Assembly: GCF_004519405.1 (NCBI RefSeq)
Contig: NZ_SGWI01000001.1
Coordinates: 372,001 to 436,000 of the forward strand
DNA: 64,000 nt
Source: Pseudomonas sp. BCA17
Lineage (GTDB): Bacteria > Pseudomonadota > Gammaproteobacteria > Pseudomonadales > Pseudomonadaceae
Reading direction: 5' to 3'
This document shows, one piece after another, positions 50,578-58,541 of this stretch (its first letter is position 1; the number at the start of each line of letters is the position of its first letter). Position numbers and translations under genes: made by a program. The notes under the pieces are model-generated. The model had not been told where the DNA came from. It searched no databases and saw only the letters and a list, made by a program, of their open reading frames with translations.

Positions 50578-50965
50578 ATTGGGCTTGTAGCGCGATCCAG
50601 CTTGGTTTTTTTGGTCGGTATTTCTGAACTGGAAATTTTGTTGATTGAGGCCAGTCGCGCAGCAGCTGCATATACGCCAGCAGCTCACCATACTCATCCG
50701 TGGTCAATGAAGCCGCACTGCCTAACTCGACCTCATCACGGTGACGCTCACGCAGCCATGCGACACTTTGAAGTTCCAGGTCTCGCCAGCGCCGCTCTTC
50801 ATTCGCAGCCTCTTCAGCGGTCTTCTCTGGCAAAGTTCGGCCGCCAGCGGCCACCCACTCCAAGTAAGCTACCCAGTCTTTGTTGCCCATATCTTCCGGG
50901 ATGAAGACGCGGTCAGTCATCCGCCGGACGCCGGCTGGGGTGAATCTATAATCAGTTGTATCCAT
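50576..50965 (-). CDS. Phage tail fibre assembly / tail chaperone-like protein
   Basis: 129 residues from the ATG at 50965 (MDTTDYRFTPAGVRRMTDRVFIPEDM); AAGG lies 8 bases upstream; an ATG at 50971 is too close. Conserved EWVAAGGRTLPEKTAEEAANEERRWRDLELQSVAWLRERHRDE. This resembles phage tail assembly chaperones (XkdN/tfa type) coded directly after the fibre in many Pseudomonas phages. It may help fold the fibre tip. Confidence 0.8.
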   Translation of the reverse strand: MDTTDYRFTPAGVRRMTDRVFIPEDMGNKDWVAYLEWVAAGGRTLPEKTAEEAANEERRWRDLELQSVAWLRERHRDEVELGSAASLTTDEYGELLAYMQLLRDWPQSTKFPVQKYRPKKPSWIALQAQ

Positions 50966-50975
50966 ATTCATCACC

Positions 50976-52862
50976 TTAAAGTTCCGCTTCGGCGGTCCAC
51001 TCAATTTGCAGGGTATAGCCAGGAATGGACCCGGCAGGCGGTAGGCATGAAAGCGAAAAGCCTGTTGCCCATAAGCTCTGAATGTTCGTGGCTGTGCAGG
51101 GCTTGACGGAGGACTGTGCCCAGATCTCCGACGAGTTCTCACCAGGTGAAAACAATTTCAACGTAGGGACAACGCGTTTCACTTCCCGGAAGTCCATCCG
51201 CAGAGCCGACTGTGAGGACTGCGCTGCTGCGGACTGTGTGAAGGTCGCGATACAGGAGGAGGGACCATTATTCGACTTAAGTGGGTGATCCTGCAGGAAG
51301 GATTTTTCGAAGTAGCGCAAGCATGCGCGGTACTCTTCCTGGTGCGTCCTGTAATCGTATGGCGTCGCCACGCTGCCGGACTCGATCTGAACATTGGTGA
51401 TGTCCGTGTAGTGGGCACCCGTTCCCCAGCTGGCAAAGATAACTTCCAGAAAGTCGTTCGCGACACCCTTGTTCTTGTTCACTACGCCGCCCAGGTCGAG
51501 AGTCACGACGTATTTTTTGTATACCGTCGTCAACTCCACTGAGGTGCCCACATCGACGTTCGGCTCGGTTGAGTTCACCCCGAAGTTCTGGCGAAGAATC
51601 ACCGCGCAAGTATGTGGAACGCTGGTTTTCATATAAAACGAAACGGTGACCTTCCCGCCGGCCAGTGTTTCGACGTTCTCGATACGCTGACTGAGGTTCC
51701 AGCCCTGGCCTTCACCCTGGCGCGAAAGTCTCAAGGCAAACTTTGCCTCGTTGATATTGGCGTCCTGCTCGAGCGGCAGCTGGCTCCAATTGCAGGTAGC
51801 GTTTTTTGGGCTGTAAATCATCCAGCGGTCCGGGCCGAACGCGCTTTCGGGGTCACCGTTGGCTTTCCCAACGACGCCGGACTTGCCTCGCTGCCAAATC
51901 TGAAAGGCGCCATTGATCAGCCGATTTTTTCGGAAGACATGTACAGGAAATACCTGCTTGGAGCTTTCAATCTGAGCCCGCACCGATTCGGTATTGGCAC
52001 TGCGTTTCGACCTGTCATCAACTGCAGGCGTTGGAACGTTTAGCCCTGCAGCCCATTGAAAGATCAGAGGTGAGGCTCCCAGGGCAATCGGGCCATCAGT
52101 GATCAGTTGCCAGGTGGTGTCAGCGTTTGCAGCGCCCCGCTCTACCGTCACCATCAGGCCCGGCGATACTTTGTCGCTACTGTCGGCATCAACCGTACGT
52201 ACCCAAGCATCAGCGCCTACGAGATACAGTCCGTTGTCCTTGGCCTGAACTTGATCTTTAACCAGCACCCGGGAGCCCGCCGGCACTGCGAACCCGTCGA
52301 TTTCTTGAACGCCTGCTAGCACCACGGGACCAGTAGTTGCGATCAACACCGACTGCTTAAAGTCCATTTTGTTGATAGCGCCGGCAATGGATTCGTCCAC
52401 GTAGCGGCGCGTCGCCGTCACGACCGAAGGATCGATATTCAGCACCACGTTCGTGGAACTCTTGACGATGAAGTTCATGCGGACGGTTTGCGTCCGGCCG
52501 GCGCCCTGGGAAAGCTTCGGCTTGAAGCTTGGCGCGCAGTTTGCCACCGCCACCAGATCCCCGTCTGAGTCGAACAGCCCAAGCTCACGAATCCAGAAAC
52601 CGCCTTCATCTGACGGGATAATCTGCTCGGCCACAAGAATGCCGGGGTTAGCCCCGTCAGGGCCCAGCATGTTCAGCGGCGCACGCCGGCGTTCATTAAT
52701 CAACGCCTTCTGCAAGCGATCCGGTATTGGATCAGTGTTATTGGCATCGCCCACGGCCATGTGGGTTAGTTTCCAAGTCATCAACCCTGCATCAGCTTTG
52801 ACTTGCTTGGCCTCCCCCACGGCCGTCAGGATGGCGAAGAACTGCGAATTGGCATCAATCAT
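50976..52862 (-). CDS. Phage tail fibre protein
   Basis: 628 residues from the ATG at 52862 (MIDANSQFFAILTAVGEAKQVKADAGLMTWKLTHMAVGD). The N-terminal about 160 residues form the tail-collar (DUF3751) domain that attaches to the baseplate. A middle region (MDFKQSVLIATTGPVVLAGVQEIDGFAVPAGSRVLVKDQ) is fibre shaft-like. The C-terminal 280 residues (RLINGAFQIWQRGKSGVVGKANGDPESAFGPDRWMIY and SATPYDYRTHQEEYRACLRYFEKSF) fit a beta-sandwich receptor-binding domain common to Pseudomonas phages. It is coupled to gene I by a four-base overlap. It likely determines host range. Confidence 0.9.
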   Translation of the reverse strand: MIDANSQFFAILTAVGEAKQVKADAGLMTWKLTHMAVGDANNTDPIPDRLQKALINERRRAPLNMLGPDGANPGILVAEQIIPSDEGGFWIRELGLFDSDGDLVAVANCAPSFKPKLSQGAGRTQTVRMNFIVKSSTNVVLNIDPSVVTATRRYVDESIAGAINKMDFKQSVLIATTGPVVLAGVQEIDGFAVPAGSRVLVKDQVQAKDNGLYLVGADAWVRTVDADSSDKVSPGLMVTVERGAANADTTWQLITDGPIALGASPLIFQWAAGLNVPTPAVDDRSKRSANTESVRAQIESSKQVFPVHVFRKNRLINGAFQIWQRGKSGVVGKANGDPESAFGPDRWMIYSPKNATCNWSQLPLEQDANINEAKFALRLSRQGEGQGWNLSQRIENVETLAGGKVTVSFYMKTSVPHTCAVILRQNFGVNSTEPNVDVGTSVELTTVYKKYVVTLDLGGVVNKNKGVANDFLEVIFASWGTGAHYTDITNVQIESGSVATPYDYRTHQEEYRACLRYFEKSFLQDHPLKSNNGPSSCIATFTQSAAAQSSQSALRMDFREVKRVVPTLKLFSPGENSSEIWAQSSVKPCTATNIQSLWATGFSLSCLPPAGSIPGYTLQIEWTAEAEL

Positions 52863-53548
52863 GGATATACGTCCAAAAGGTCTATGGAATGTTCGCGGCC
52901 AGGAACGCCGACATAGCAATCAACCGAGATAAAGGAAGGTGTCAGCGGATAAACCTCAAGCTCATCTATGCTGTGTTCGCGACCACCACCACCGATAACG
53001 CCGGTTGTCTCGATATCCCGGAGTACAGGCGGATAAACATCAATTTCATCGCCGTCATAAGCACTTGCGAAGACGTTTATAGAGCCGGTGGTTTCTAGGC
53101 TGATAGCCAGCCCGGTTAGATGCCGGCTAACCGGCTTGGCGTCATCAATCAGTCGCTCCAGCTCCTGATACATTTCCTCAGTGATACCGGTGTCCAGCAC
53201 CCCGACCTTTAAAGCAAAGGTGCCAGGGACCCCTTCGGGCCTCATGTTGAACCACTCGATTATCTCGATCAGATAGCCCAGAGGTTCGACCACACGACGT
53301 AACGCGCCGATGGTGCCTTTGTGGGCATGAATGTAATAAGAAGCCTTGATAGCGGCGCGCTTGGTTGACTCGGTCCATCGGTAGTCCCAGCGGTCGACAG
53401 ACCACGCCCACGCCAGGTGCGGCAATAGGTGGACCGGGCAGGTATCGGCGTTGTAGAGATCGCGCAACGGGACAACTGTTTTCTCGAAAAACGATGCCTC
53501 CATCGCGCGTTCCAGTTGCGTGCTGTTGATCGGCAATAGGCTTTTCAT
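52859..53548 (-). CDS. Phage baseplate/tail protein I (gpI) with repeat tail
   Basis: 229 residues from the ATG at 53548 (MKSLLPINSTQLERAMEASFFEKTVVPLRDLYN). The gpI core is LPHLAWAWSVDRWDYRWTESTKRAAIKASYYIHAHKGTIGALRRVVEPLGY. The C-terminus carries an unusual repeat: YDGDEIDVYPPVL, then REHSIDELEVYPL, then REHSIDLLDVYP. ATGA overlap with the fibre gene shows coupling. It belongs to the P2-type baseplate set W-J-I. Confidence 0.9.
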   Translation of the reverse strand: MKSLLPINSTQLERAMEASFFEKTVVPLRDLYNADTCPVHLLPHLAWAWSVDRWDYRWTESTKRAAIKASYYIHAHKGTIGALRRVVEPLGYLIEIIEWFNMRPEGVPGTFALKVGVLDTGITEEMYQELERLIDDAKPVSRHLTGLAISLETTGSINVFASAYDGDEIDVYPPVLRDIETTGVIGGGGREHSIDELEVYPLTPSFISVDCYVGVPGREHSIDLLDVYP

Positions 53549-53549
53549 A

Positions 53550-54431
53550 TCAGCCCGCCAGCGCCACGGTGTAGCCGGTACAGAACGCCGCTTGAGCCTT
53601 GGTCGGGGCCAGATCCTGCCAGCCGACCAACTCAACCCGAGAAACGCCGGCTACGTGTAACTGAGCGTCTACGCCGGAGCGTGCTACTTCAATGCCGAGC
53701 CGCTTGCGCGGATTGATCCATGCAGCCAATCGACTTTTTGCCTCGGCTAAACTGGCATCAGCTTCTGGGCCAGCGCTGGTCATGTGCAGGATCGCTTGAA
53801 TTTGGTACCGAATCACCTGGGCGCTCTGAACCGTTACCCTATCCCCCACCGGCCGCACATCGTCGTCATTCAGCGCAGTTGCCACCGTTGCGAGCAGCTC
53901 TGGTGATGCCTCCCCCTCCCCGTCCAATCCCAGCACCGTTACAGTCACGTAACAAGGCGCCGGGCTTTCGGCGGTGGCATCTGCCACCAGCCCCGAGGCG
54001 TTACGCGCATGCAGGATGTAGCTGTTACGCGGGCCGGCCGTGGTCAGTCCCTCATAGGCCAACTGGATGCGCTCTCGGAACGCATCGTCGTCCTCTTTGA
54101 CTTCGGGAACCGGCGGAAAGGCCAACAGGTCCTCCACTTGAATGACCAGGCGCTTGAGGTTGACGTTGGCCCCCAGGTGATCAAGGTCACCGCGTATGGC
54201 GTGCGCCAACAATACCGCTTTGCCGGCGTCATTCACTCGGGCGCGGTTGCCGACCTTGATGTAAGCGCCAACCTCCAGCACCTTAAGCACCGGATCGCTC
54301 TCCAGCGCAGCAGTCCAGTTACCGCCCATGTATCCGCGAAAGACGCCCAGCCCCTCCTGAAAAACCTCTTCGAAGTCCAGGGGCTCTAACACGGTCGGCG
54401 CCGGTAACGACGGCAGATCCACGATACTCAT
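53550..54431 (-). CDS. Baseplate assembly protein J (gpJ)
   Basis: 293 residues: MSIVDLPSLPAPTVLEPLDFEEVFQEGLGVFRGYMGG N-terminally; central KEDDDAFRERIQLAYEGLTTAGPRNSYILHARNASGLVADATAESPAPCYVTV. P2 gpJ family, forms the baseplate wedge. Start ATG overlaps the end of W by four bases. Confidence 0.93.
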   Translation of the reverse strand: MSIVDLPSLPAPTVLEPLDFEEVFQEGLGVFRGYMGGNWTAALESDPVLKVLEVGAYIKVGNRARVNDAGKAVLLAHAIRGDLDHLGANVNLKRLVIQVEDLLAFPPVPEVKEDDDAFRERIQLAYEGLTTAGPRNSYILHARNASGLVADATAESPAPCYVTVTVLGLDGEGEASPELLATVATALNDDDVRPVGDRVTVQSAQVIRYQIQAILHMTSAGPEADASLAEAKSRLAAWINPRKRLGIEVARSGVDAQLHVAGVSRVELVGWQDLAPTKAQAAFCTGYTVALAG

Positions 54432-54754
54432 ACGGCCACCTCCAGCGTGACGCTGTCGCCCAGGTACTGCCCGACGATCTTCAGGTTAATTTGCCCGTTG
54501 ATAACGGAAATGACGCGCACTTGATCCAGCTTCAAACGCGGTTCCCAGCGCCCCAGTGCACGGGCGACTTCCGCCTGTACGGCGCTTTTCCAGCCATCAG
54601 TAACGGGTAAGTCAACAAATCGCCGGAGCTTGCTGCCGTAATCCATCCGATGCCGCCGGCTGCCCAACGGCGTGCCCAAAATGTCTGGTACCGATTGCCG
54701 CAAGTGTGCGATGCCGGAAATGGGTTGGCCGGTGTGGCGATCCATTCCGATCAT
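54428..54754 (-). CDS. Baseplate assembly protein W (gpW, gp25 family)
   Basis: 108 residues: MDRHTGQPISGIAHLRQSVPDILGTPLGSRRHRMDYGSKLRRFVDLPV, the gp25/gpW lysozyme-like baseplate signature (RxxxPxxGS). P2-type wedge protein, directly upstream of J. Confidence 0.95.
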   Translation of the reverse strand: MIGMDRHTGQPISGIAHLRQSVPDILGTPLGSRRHRMDYGSKLRRFVDLPVTDGWKSAVQAEVARALGRWEPRLKLDQVRVISVINGQINLKIVGQYLGDSVTLEVAV

Positions 54755-54759
54755 TGTGA

Positions 54760-55029
54760 TTACTCCTTCAATTGCTCCAGATCTGGATGCGTTTTCAAGA
54801 ACGCAAATTGATCATCACCACATGCGGTAACTCGACCAGCAACAACAGGAAGCGTCCCGCCGCCGGGTAGGATCAATGTCCGCGAGGTGAAAACCTTGTC
54901 GCGAAAAACACGCGCTGGTCCGATGGACTCAACCGCGTCAGCAGTAACGGGAAAACCCAACGGCGCCGGCTTCAACCCCGGAACCACAGTGGCTTCGGCA
55001 GAATCGCCATCGGTTCTAGACTTACTCAT
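54760..55029 (-). CDS. Hypothetical phage protein between spike V and W
   Basis: 89 residues from the ATG at 55029 (MSKSRTDGDSAEATVVPGLK). A short conserved phage protein with VFRDKVFTSRTLILPGGGTLPVVAGRVTACGDDQFAFLKTHPDL, which resembles a small structural protein with a beta-rich core. Its place between V and W suggests a baseplate or spike accessory. It has a hairpin/U-tract leader. Function unknown. Confidence 0.65.
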   Translation of the reverse strand: MSKSRTDGDSAEATVVPGLKPAPLGFPVTADAVESIGPARVFRDKVFTSRTLILPGGGTLPVVAGRVTACGDDQFAFLKTHPDLEQLKE

Positions 55030-55052
55030 AAGGCAGACTCCAGATATGAAAA

Positions 55053-55071
55053 AGCCCGCACTGGGCGGGCT
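55053..55071 (-). terminator. Hairpin/U-tract leader of small baseplate gene
   Basis: Minus strand AGCCCGCC CAGT GCGGGCT then TTTTTC and ATCTGGAG before the ATG at 55029. Confidence 0.65.
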
Positions 55072-55087
55072 GTATGCAGGATGAAAA

Positions 55088-55654
55088 TTAATGCGTGTGG
55101 TGATTGCTGTTGCCACCGGCGTCGATGATCGCACCAGCACTGGTAATGCCTTTCGTGACGTGTAACGCCCCGTCGATCATCACCGCCGCTTTCAAATTGA
55201 TGTTGCCGGTGGTCACGTTCACGGCGCTGTCCGTCACGACCACCTCTGTACTGGCGACTTTGATGGTCACCGTACCGCTTGGCAGGGTGATGCTGTAGCT
55301 CTTGGCCTGCCAGTCGTAAATCAGCGAGCCGCCATCATCAAAACGCCATACTTCCACATGGTCCCGGTTATCTGGCGGAGGTCCAGCGTTGCCATACAAG
55401 CCCGGAATGAACGTCCCTTGTGACACGTCACCGCTGGCACTGACCAATGTCCCCTGCTCGCCAAGAGATGGAGCCCTCCAATGCCTGGCCTTGCCGGCGG
55501 CGATGCTGTGCCAACGCACCCAGGCGCTGGTCCATTCGCCGTCCGAAACCCGACATACCGGAGGGGAGGCAGCCAGATCGACCGCCACCACAAAGCAATC
55601 CTTGACCACCCCCGCAAGCATGCGGTCGTGCTGGGCAGCAACATAGCCGCTCAC
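55088..55654 (-). CDS. Baseplate spike protein V (gpV)
   Basis: 188 residues from the GTG at 55654; GGAGGATTT lies immediately before, and the GTGA overlaps the previous stop, so this start is favoured over upstream ATGs. The N-terminal OB-fold contains SGYVAAQHDRMLAGVVKDCF and WVRWHSIAAGKARHWRAPSLGEQ; then a repetitive beta-helix (SITLPSGTVTIKVASTEVVVTDSAVNVTTGNINLKA). The C-terminus ends GGNSNHHTH, an HxH motif that in P2 gpV binds iron at the spike tip. Confidence 0.9.
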   Translation of the reverse strand: MSGYVAAQHDRMLAGVVKDCFVVAVDLAASPPVCRVSDGEWTSAWVRWHSIAAGKARHWRAPSLGEQGTLVSASGDVSQGTFIPGLYGNAGPPPDNRDHVEVWRFDDGGSLIYDWQAKSYSITLPSGTVTIKVASTEVVVTDSAVNVTTGNINLKAAVMIDGALHVTKGITSAGAIIDAGGNSNHHTH

Positions 55655-56166
55655 AAATCCTCCGCTGGAACAAAATCTTCTTTGACGTCGTTGTTGAAGC
55701 CAAACAACAACATGCCGGGCGGCTGATCGGGCCAAGGCCACTCTTCAGGGCCGAGGTACACCTGCTGCGTCCATTCCACCAGCCAGACGGTGTAACCATC
55801 CAACACTGGCTGGGTCCAGTCCTGTAGGGCCTGAACGAACTCTGCCGGCTCGACTTCCAGCCCCCACGTCTGAGCCCGGAGTAGGACCGCGAGTTGAGTA
55901 GCCAGATGCACGGCCTGTTGCTGATGCAGAGGATAGATAGGGTCAACAACGATACGTGCCTCGAACTTACACACCAATGTTGTTTCACCCGTGCCGATAT
56001 CGGTACCGGGCTCGACCTCGGCCAGCTCCAGAAAGACCGCCGGTAATGCGATGCGATCCTGAATGTCCGGCCAGGCACTTACCGTCTGGACCCCTGAGAG
56101 ATGGCGCACCAGGTGTTGCTCGACCGCCCGGTAAAGCTGGTCCAGGCTAAAAGGTTCGTCAGCCAT
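55651..56166 (-). CDS. Head-tail terminator-like protein (lambda gpU position)
   Basis: 171 residues: MADEPFSLDQLYRAVEQHLVRHLSGVQTVSAWPDIQDRIALPAVFLELAEVEPGTD..., ending VPAEDL. Its size, acidic nature and place between a gpZ-like protein and the spike V fit the tail-terminator slot of lambda-like head modules. The domain is not directly recognisable as gpU, so the call is positional. Stop overlaps the GTG start of V. Confidence 0.6.
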   Translation of the reverse strand: MADEPFSLDQLYRAVEQHLVRHLSGVQTVSAWPDIQDRIALPAVFLELAEVEPGTDIGTGETTLVCKFEARIVVDPIYPLHQQQAVHLATQLAVLLRAQTWGLEVEPAEFVQALQDWTQPVLDGYTVWLVEWTQQVYLGPEEWPWPDQPPGMLLFGFNNDVKEDFVPAEDL

Positions 56167-56825
56167 TACCCGACCCTCTTCAAGTATTTCTGTAGTTCGA
56201 AGTTAAGTTCTTGCTTCAGGATCTCCAGCAAGCGTTCATCGGCCTTTTGCACCCAGGTCTCAAAATGCGGACGGGCCTGCTCCAGAGACACCTTGGCCTT
56301 GGCTAACGGGAAACGATTGCCATGCTCCGCGACCCATCCAGAACTTGCACCGCGACCAGGTGACACCGTGCTATCTGGATAATCATCAGCATTAAAGTGC
56401 TTGCTCGCAGTGCGAATCCAAATGTCTGGCTTGTTGCCGTAGACCTTCTTGAGAAACGCGCCTTGATAGCGCCGCCCCGCAACCGAAACACCGCTGCCAG
56501 TTTGCCGCGCCCGGCCAATCCGGCTGGACTCGATGGCATTCAAGCCGAACCACAGCTTGCCGCTCGATGCCCCGCCTGACACCGGATAGCTGCGCAACCG
56601 CTGACGCACTGCCGCGACAGCAATGCGCTCCTGCCTGCTGACTGCACGGGCAATGTGCGTGCGCAACCAGCCCAACGTCTTGTTGATCGCGCGTCGGTGG
56701 GCCGCAGCAGCTGCCTTGGGCACCAGCTTGGCGAAGTCCTGAAACGCCTGCAGGTCCGCGGCTGACGACTGGATAGAAATCATCCCGCCGCTGGCCGAGG
56801 GTTTGACGTAGCTACCGATGCTCAT
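56166..56825 (-). CDS. Minor tail protein Z-like (tail completion)
   Basis: 219 residues matching the lambda gpZ / prophage minor tail Z family: AFQDFAKLVPKAAAAAHRRAINKTLGWLRTHIARAVSRQERIAVAAVRQRLR, then GRRYQGAFLKKVYGNKPDIWIRT and a helical C-terminus (FETWVQKADERLLEILKQELNFELQKYLKRVG). Connects head and tail. One-base overlaps with its neighbours show tight packing. Confidence 0.87.
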   Translation of the reverse strand: MSIGSYVKPSASGGMISIQSSAADLQAFQDFAKLVPKAAAAAHRRAINKTLGWLRTHIARAVSRQERIAVAAVRQRLRSYPVSGGASSGKLWFGLNAIESSRIGRARQTGSGVSVAGRRYQGAFLKKVYGNKPDIWIRTASKHFNADDYPDSTVSPGRGASSGWVAEHGNRFPLAKAKVSLEQARPHFETWVQKADERLLEILKQELNFELQKYLKRVG

Positions 56826-57142
56826 GGGCGCAACCTCAGAATCAAGGCGACCAGACCGTCGCCGCTCGGCTCCAGCTGCAGCAAGTCGTAATCGCCGCCG
56901 CCATCCAGGGCGGGCAAGTCGACGCTGACCAAAAGCCCGCGTTTTAGGCCCTCCGAATCACTGACGCGGATCTCAAACCGAGGCTCACGCAAGCCGGTAT
57001 TGAGCTTGCCGAGCTTCGGCTGCAACCAGGGCGCGGCAAACATACCAAGCACCGGCTCTTCGCGGCCCTCGATCCGTGCGCTATCGCCCAGGGTTGCAAA
57101 GACCACTTCGTCGATGTCGTCAATCAGATCGCGGAAGGCCAC
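56822..57142 (-). CDS. Head-tail joining protein-like
   Basis: About 106 residues from a GTG at 57142 (GGAG eight bases upstream); a GTG at 57148 overlaps the capsid gene stop. AFRDLIDDIDEVVFATLGDSARIEG and VLGMFAAPWLQPKLGKLNTGLREPRFEIRV resemble lambda FII/gifsy-type joining proteins. Function by position only. Confidence 0.65.
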   Translation of the reverse strand: MAFRDLIDDIDEVVFATLGDSARIEGREEPVLGMFAAPWLQPKLGKLNTGLREPRFEIRVSDSEGLKRGLLVSVDLPALDGGGDYDLLQLEPSGDGLVALILRLRP

Positions 57143-57144
57143 GA

Positions 57145-58140
57145 TCACATCTCCAGCAGGATCTGCGCCCGAGGTCGCGTGCACAGGTGCAGCGGGTTGG
57201 ACTGCGCTTCACCGGCCACACCTTTGTTGAATGGCAGCGGCTCGATCTTGCTGTAGTACGGAATGCCTTGGGTGTTGACCGTTTCCATGTAGTCGGCCGG
57301 CGCAAAGGACGAGATGTACAGATCCGGGACGCCCTCGGGAACCAGCAGCGCCTTGTCGTCGTGGACGAATGCAACGCCGGCAACCTTGCCGCGATAGCGC
57401 TCCCAGACGATCCCACCGAACTCGAAGGCTTCACGGGCATCGCCACGCAGTGATGCGGCCTGCATGGTGTTGAGGTAGGTCGTTTTGATCGATTCGTGGT
57501 CGAGTAGTTTGTTCCAGAAGTTTTTGCCGCAGAAGGCACGGGAGCCTGTAGTAGTGACACTGCCCAGCGCTTCTTCCTGCATATCCAAGGCTTCGCCACA
57601 CTTAACACGGACTTTAGTGGCCGGGTTGCCTAGTTCCATGGAAAGCTTCTGTCGCTTCACACCGAAACGGTCATAGGTGTCCAACAGTACCGTCTTGCCA
57701 TCCGCGTCCAGCACCAAGCCGTTCAATGCACCCATGCGTTGAAATTCGTGGGTGGCATCCAACTGGCGTCGCGCCTTGCCCAGACGTTTGTTAACCACGT
57801 CCTGCACAGCCTGCAACTCAGTGAGAGAGCCGAAGGCGCGGATGCCCTGAATTTCATCAGCCTTGATGGTGAAGCGTTCCGGCAGGTGAACGGTGTTGAA
57901 CGGAATCAAAGTGCGCTTGGTCGCGCCGACCACCAAGCCAGAGGTACCACGCTCACCCGCCGGCACCAGAGCCAGGGTGTCGCCGTCCTTCTCGATCTGC
58001 ACGGTCAGCGTGCTGATGCCCTCTTCGCGGAACAGGCCAAGGCTGCTGATGCGGCCCGGCAGGTATTCCTGCTCATTGATTGCAGCGGTCAGCGAGGAGA
58101 CGCTGAATGCATCGTCTTCAAAAATGGCGATATCGGCCAT
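57145..58140 (-). CDS. Major capsid protein (lambda gpE family)
   Basis: 331 residues. MADIAIFEDDAFSVSSLTAAINEQEYLPGRISSLGLFREEGISTLTVQIEKDGDTL at the N-terminus; central VVNKRLGKARRQLDATHEFQRMGALNGLVLDADG; C-terminal SFAPADYMETVNTQGIPYYSKIEPLPFNKGV. This is the lambda E-type capsid family. A hairpin leader precedes the gene. Confidence 0.93.
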   Translation of the reverse strand: MADIAIFEDDAFSVSSLTAAINEQEYLPGRISSLGLFREEGISTLTVQIEKDGDTLALVPAGERGTSGLVVGATKRTLIPFNTVHLPERFTIKADEIQGIRAFGSLTELQAVQDVVNKRLGKARRQLDATHEFQRMGALNGLVLDADGKTVLLDTYDRFGVKRQKLSMELGNPATKVRVKCGEALDMQEEALGSVTTTGSRAFCGKNFWNKLLDHESIKTTYLNTMQAASLRGDAREAFEFGGIVWERYRGKVAGVAFVHDDKALLVPEGVPDLYISSFAPADYMETVNTQGIPYYSKIEPLPFNKGVAGEAQSNPLHLCTRPRAQILLEM

Positions 58141-58163
58141 GGGGTACTCTCCAGAAACGAAAA

Positions 58164-58182
58164 ATCCCGCACTCGGCGGGAT
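58164..58182 (-). terminator. Hairpin/U-tract leader of major capsid gene
   Basis: Minus strand ATCCCGCC GAGT GCGGGAT then TTTTTCGTTTCTGGAG and the capsid ATG. Member of the recurrent leader set. Confidence 0.7.
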
Positions 58183-58202
58183 GGATAAATGAGATGAGCG
58201 TC

Positions 58203-58541
58203 TTAACGGATGATCACGAAATGGGCGGCCAGGGCCTTTTCAGCGGCTGGGTCAAGCCCGGTCAAATGAGCTTCGCTGACTTCGGCCTGACGCACGATGG
58301 CGCGGCCGCGACGGACCACATCAGACTGCCCCAGCGGGCCGTAGAGGATCGCGATGGCGTTTTCAGAGCCATCCTCAGCTGTCGGCTGATAGGGTGCAAA
58401 CTCGCCCGTAGCAGTCACCAGCCCAAGGATCTGGCCCGGCTCCAACGCCTGCCCGGCGGCGACGTTGATTGCCTCGCGGGAAATTGTGCCGGGGCCTTCT
58501 GACAGCAAAAACTCGCCCGCGTGCATCGATTCAGTTTTCAT
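58203..58541 (-). CDS. Head decoration protein D
   Basis: 112 residues: MKTESMHAGEFLLSEGPGTISREAINVAAGQALEPGQILGLV, then NAIAILYGPLGQSDVVRRGRAIVRQAEVSEAHLTGLDPAAEKALAAHFVIIR. Lambda gpD family, stabilises the capsid. Overlaps the protease gene by four bases. Confidence 0.92.
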   Translation of the reverse strand: MKTESMHAGEFLLSEGPGTISREAINVAAGQALEPGQILGLVTATGEFAPYQPTAEDGSENAIAILYGPLGQSDVVRRGRAIVRQAEVSEAHLTGLDPAAEKALAAHFVIIR

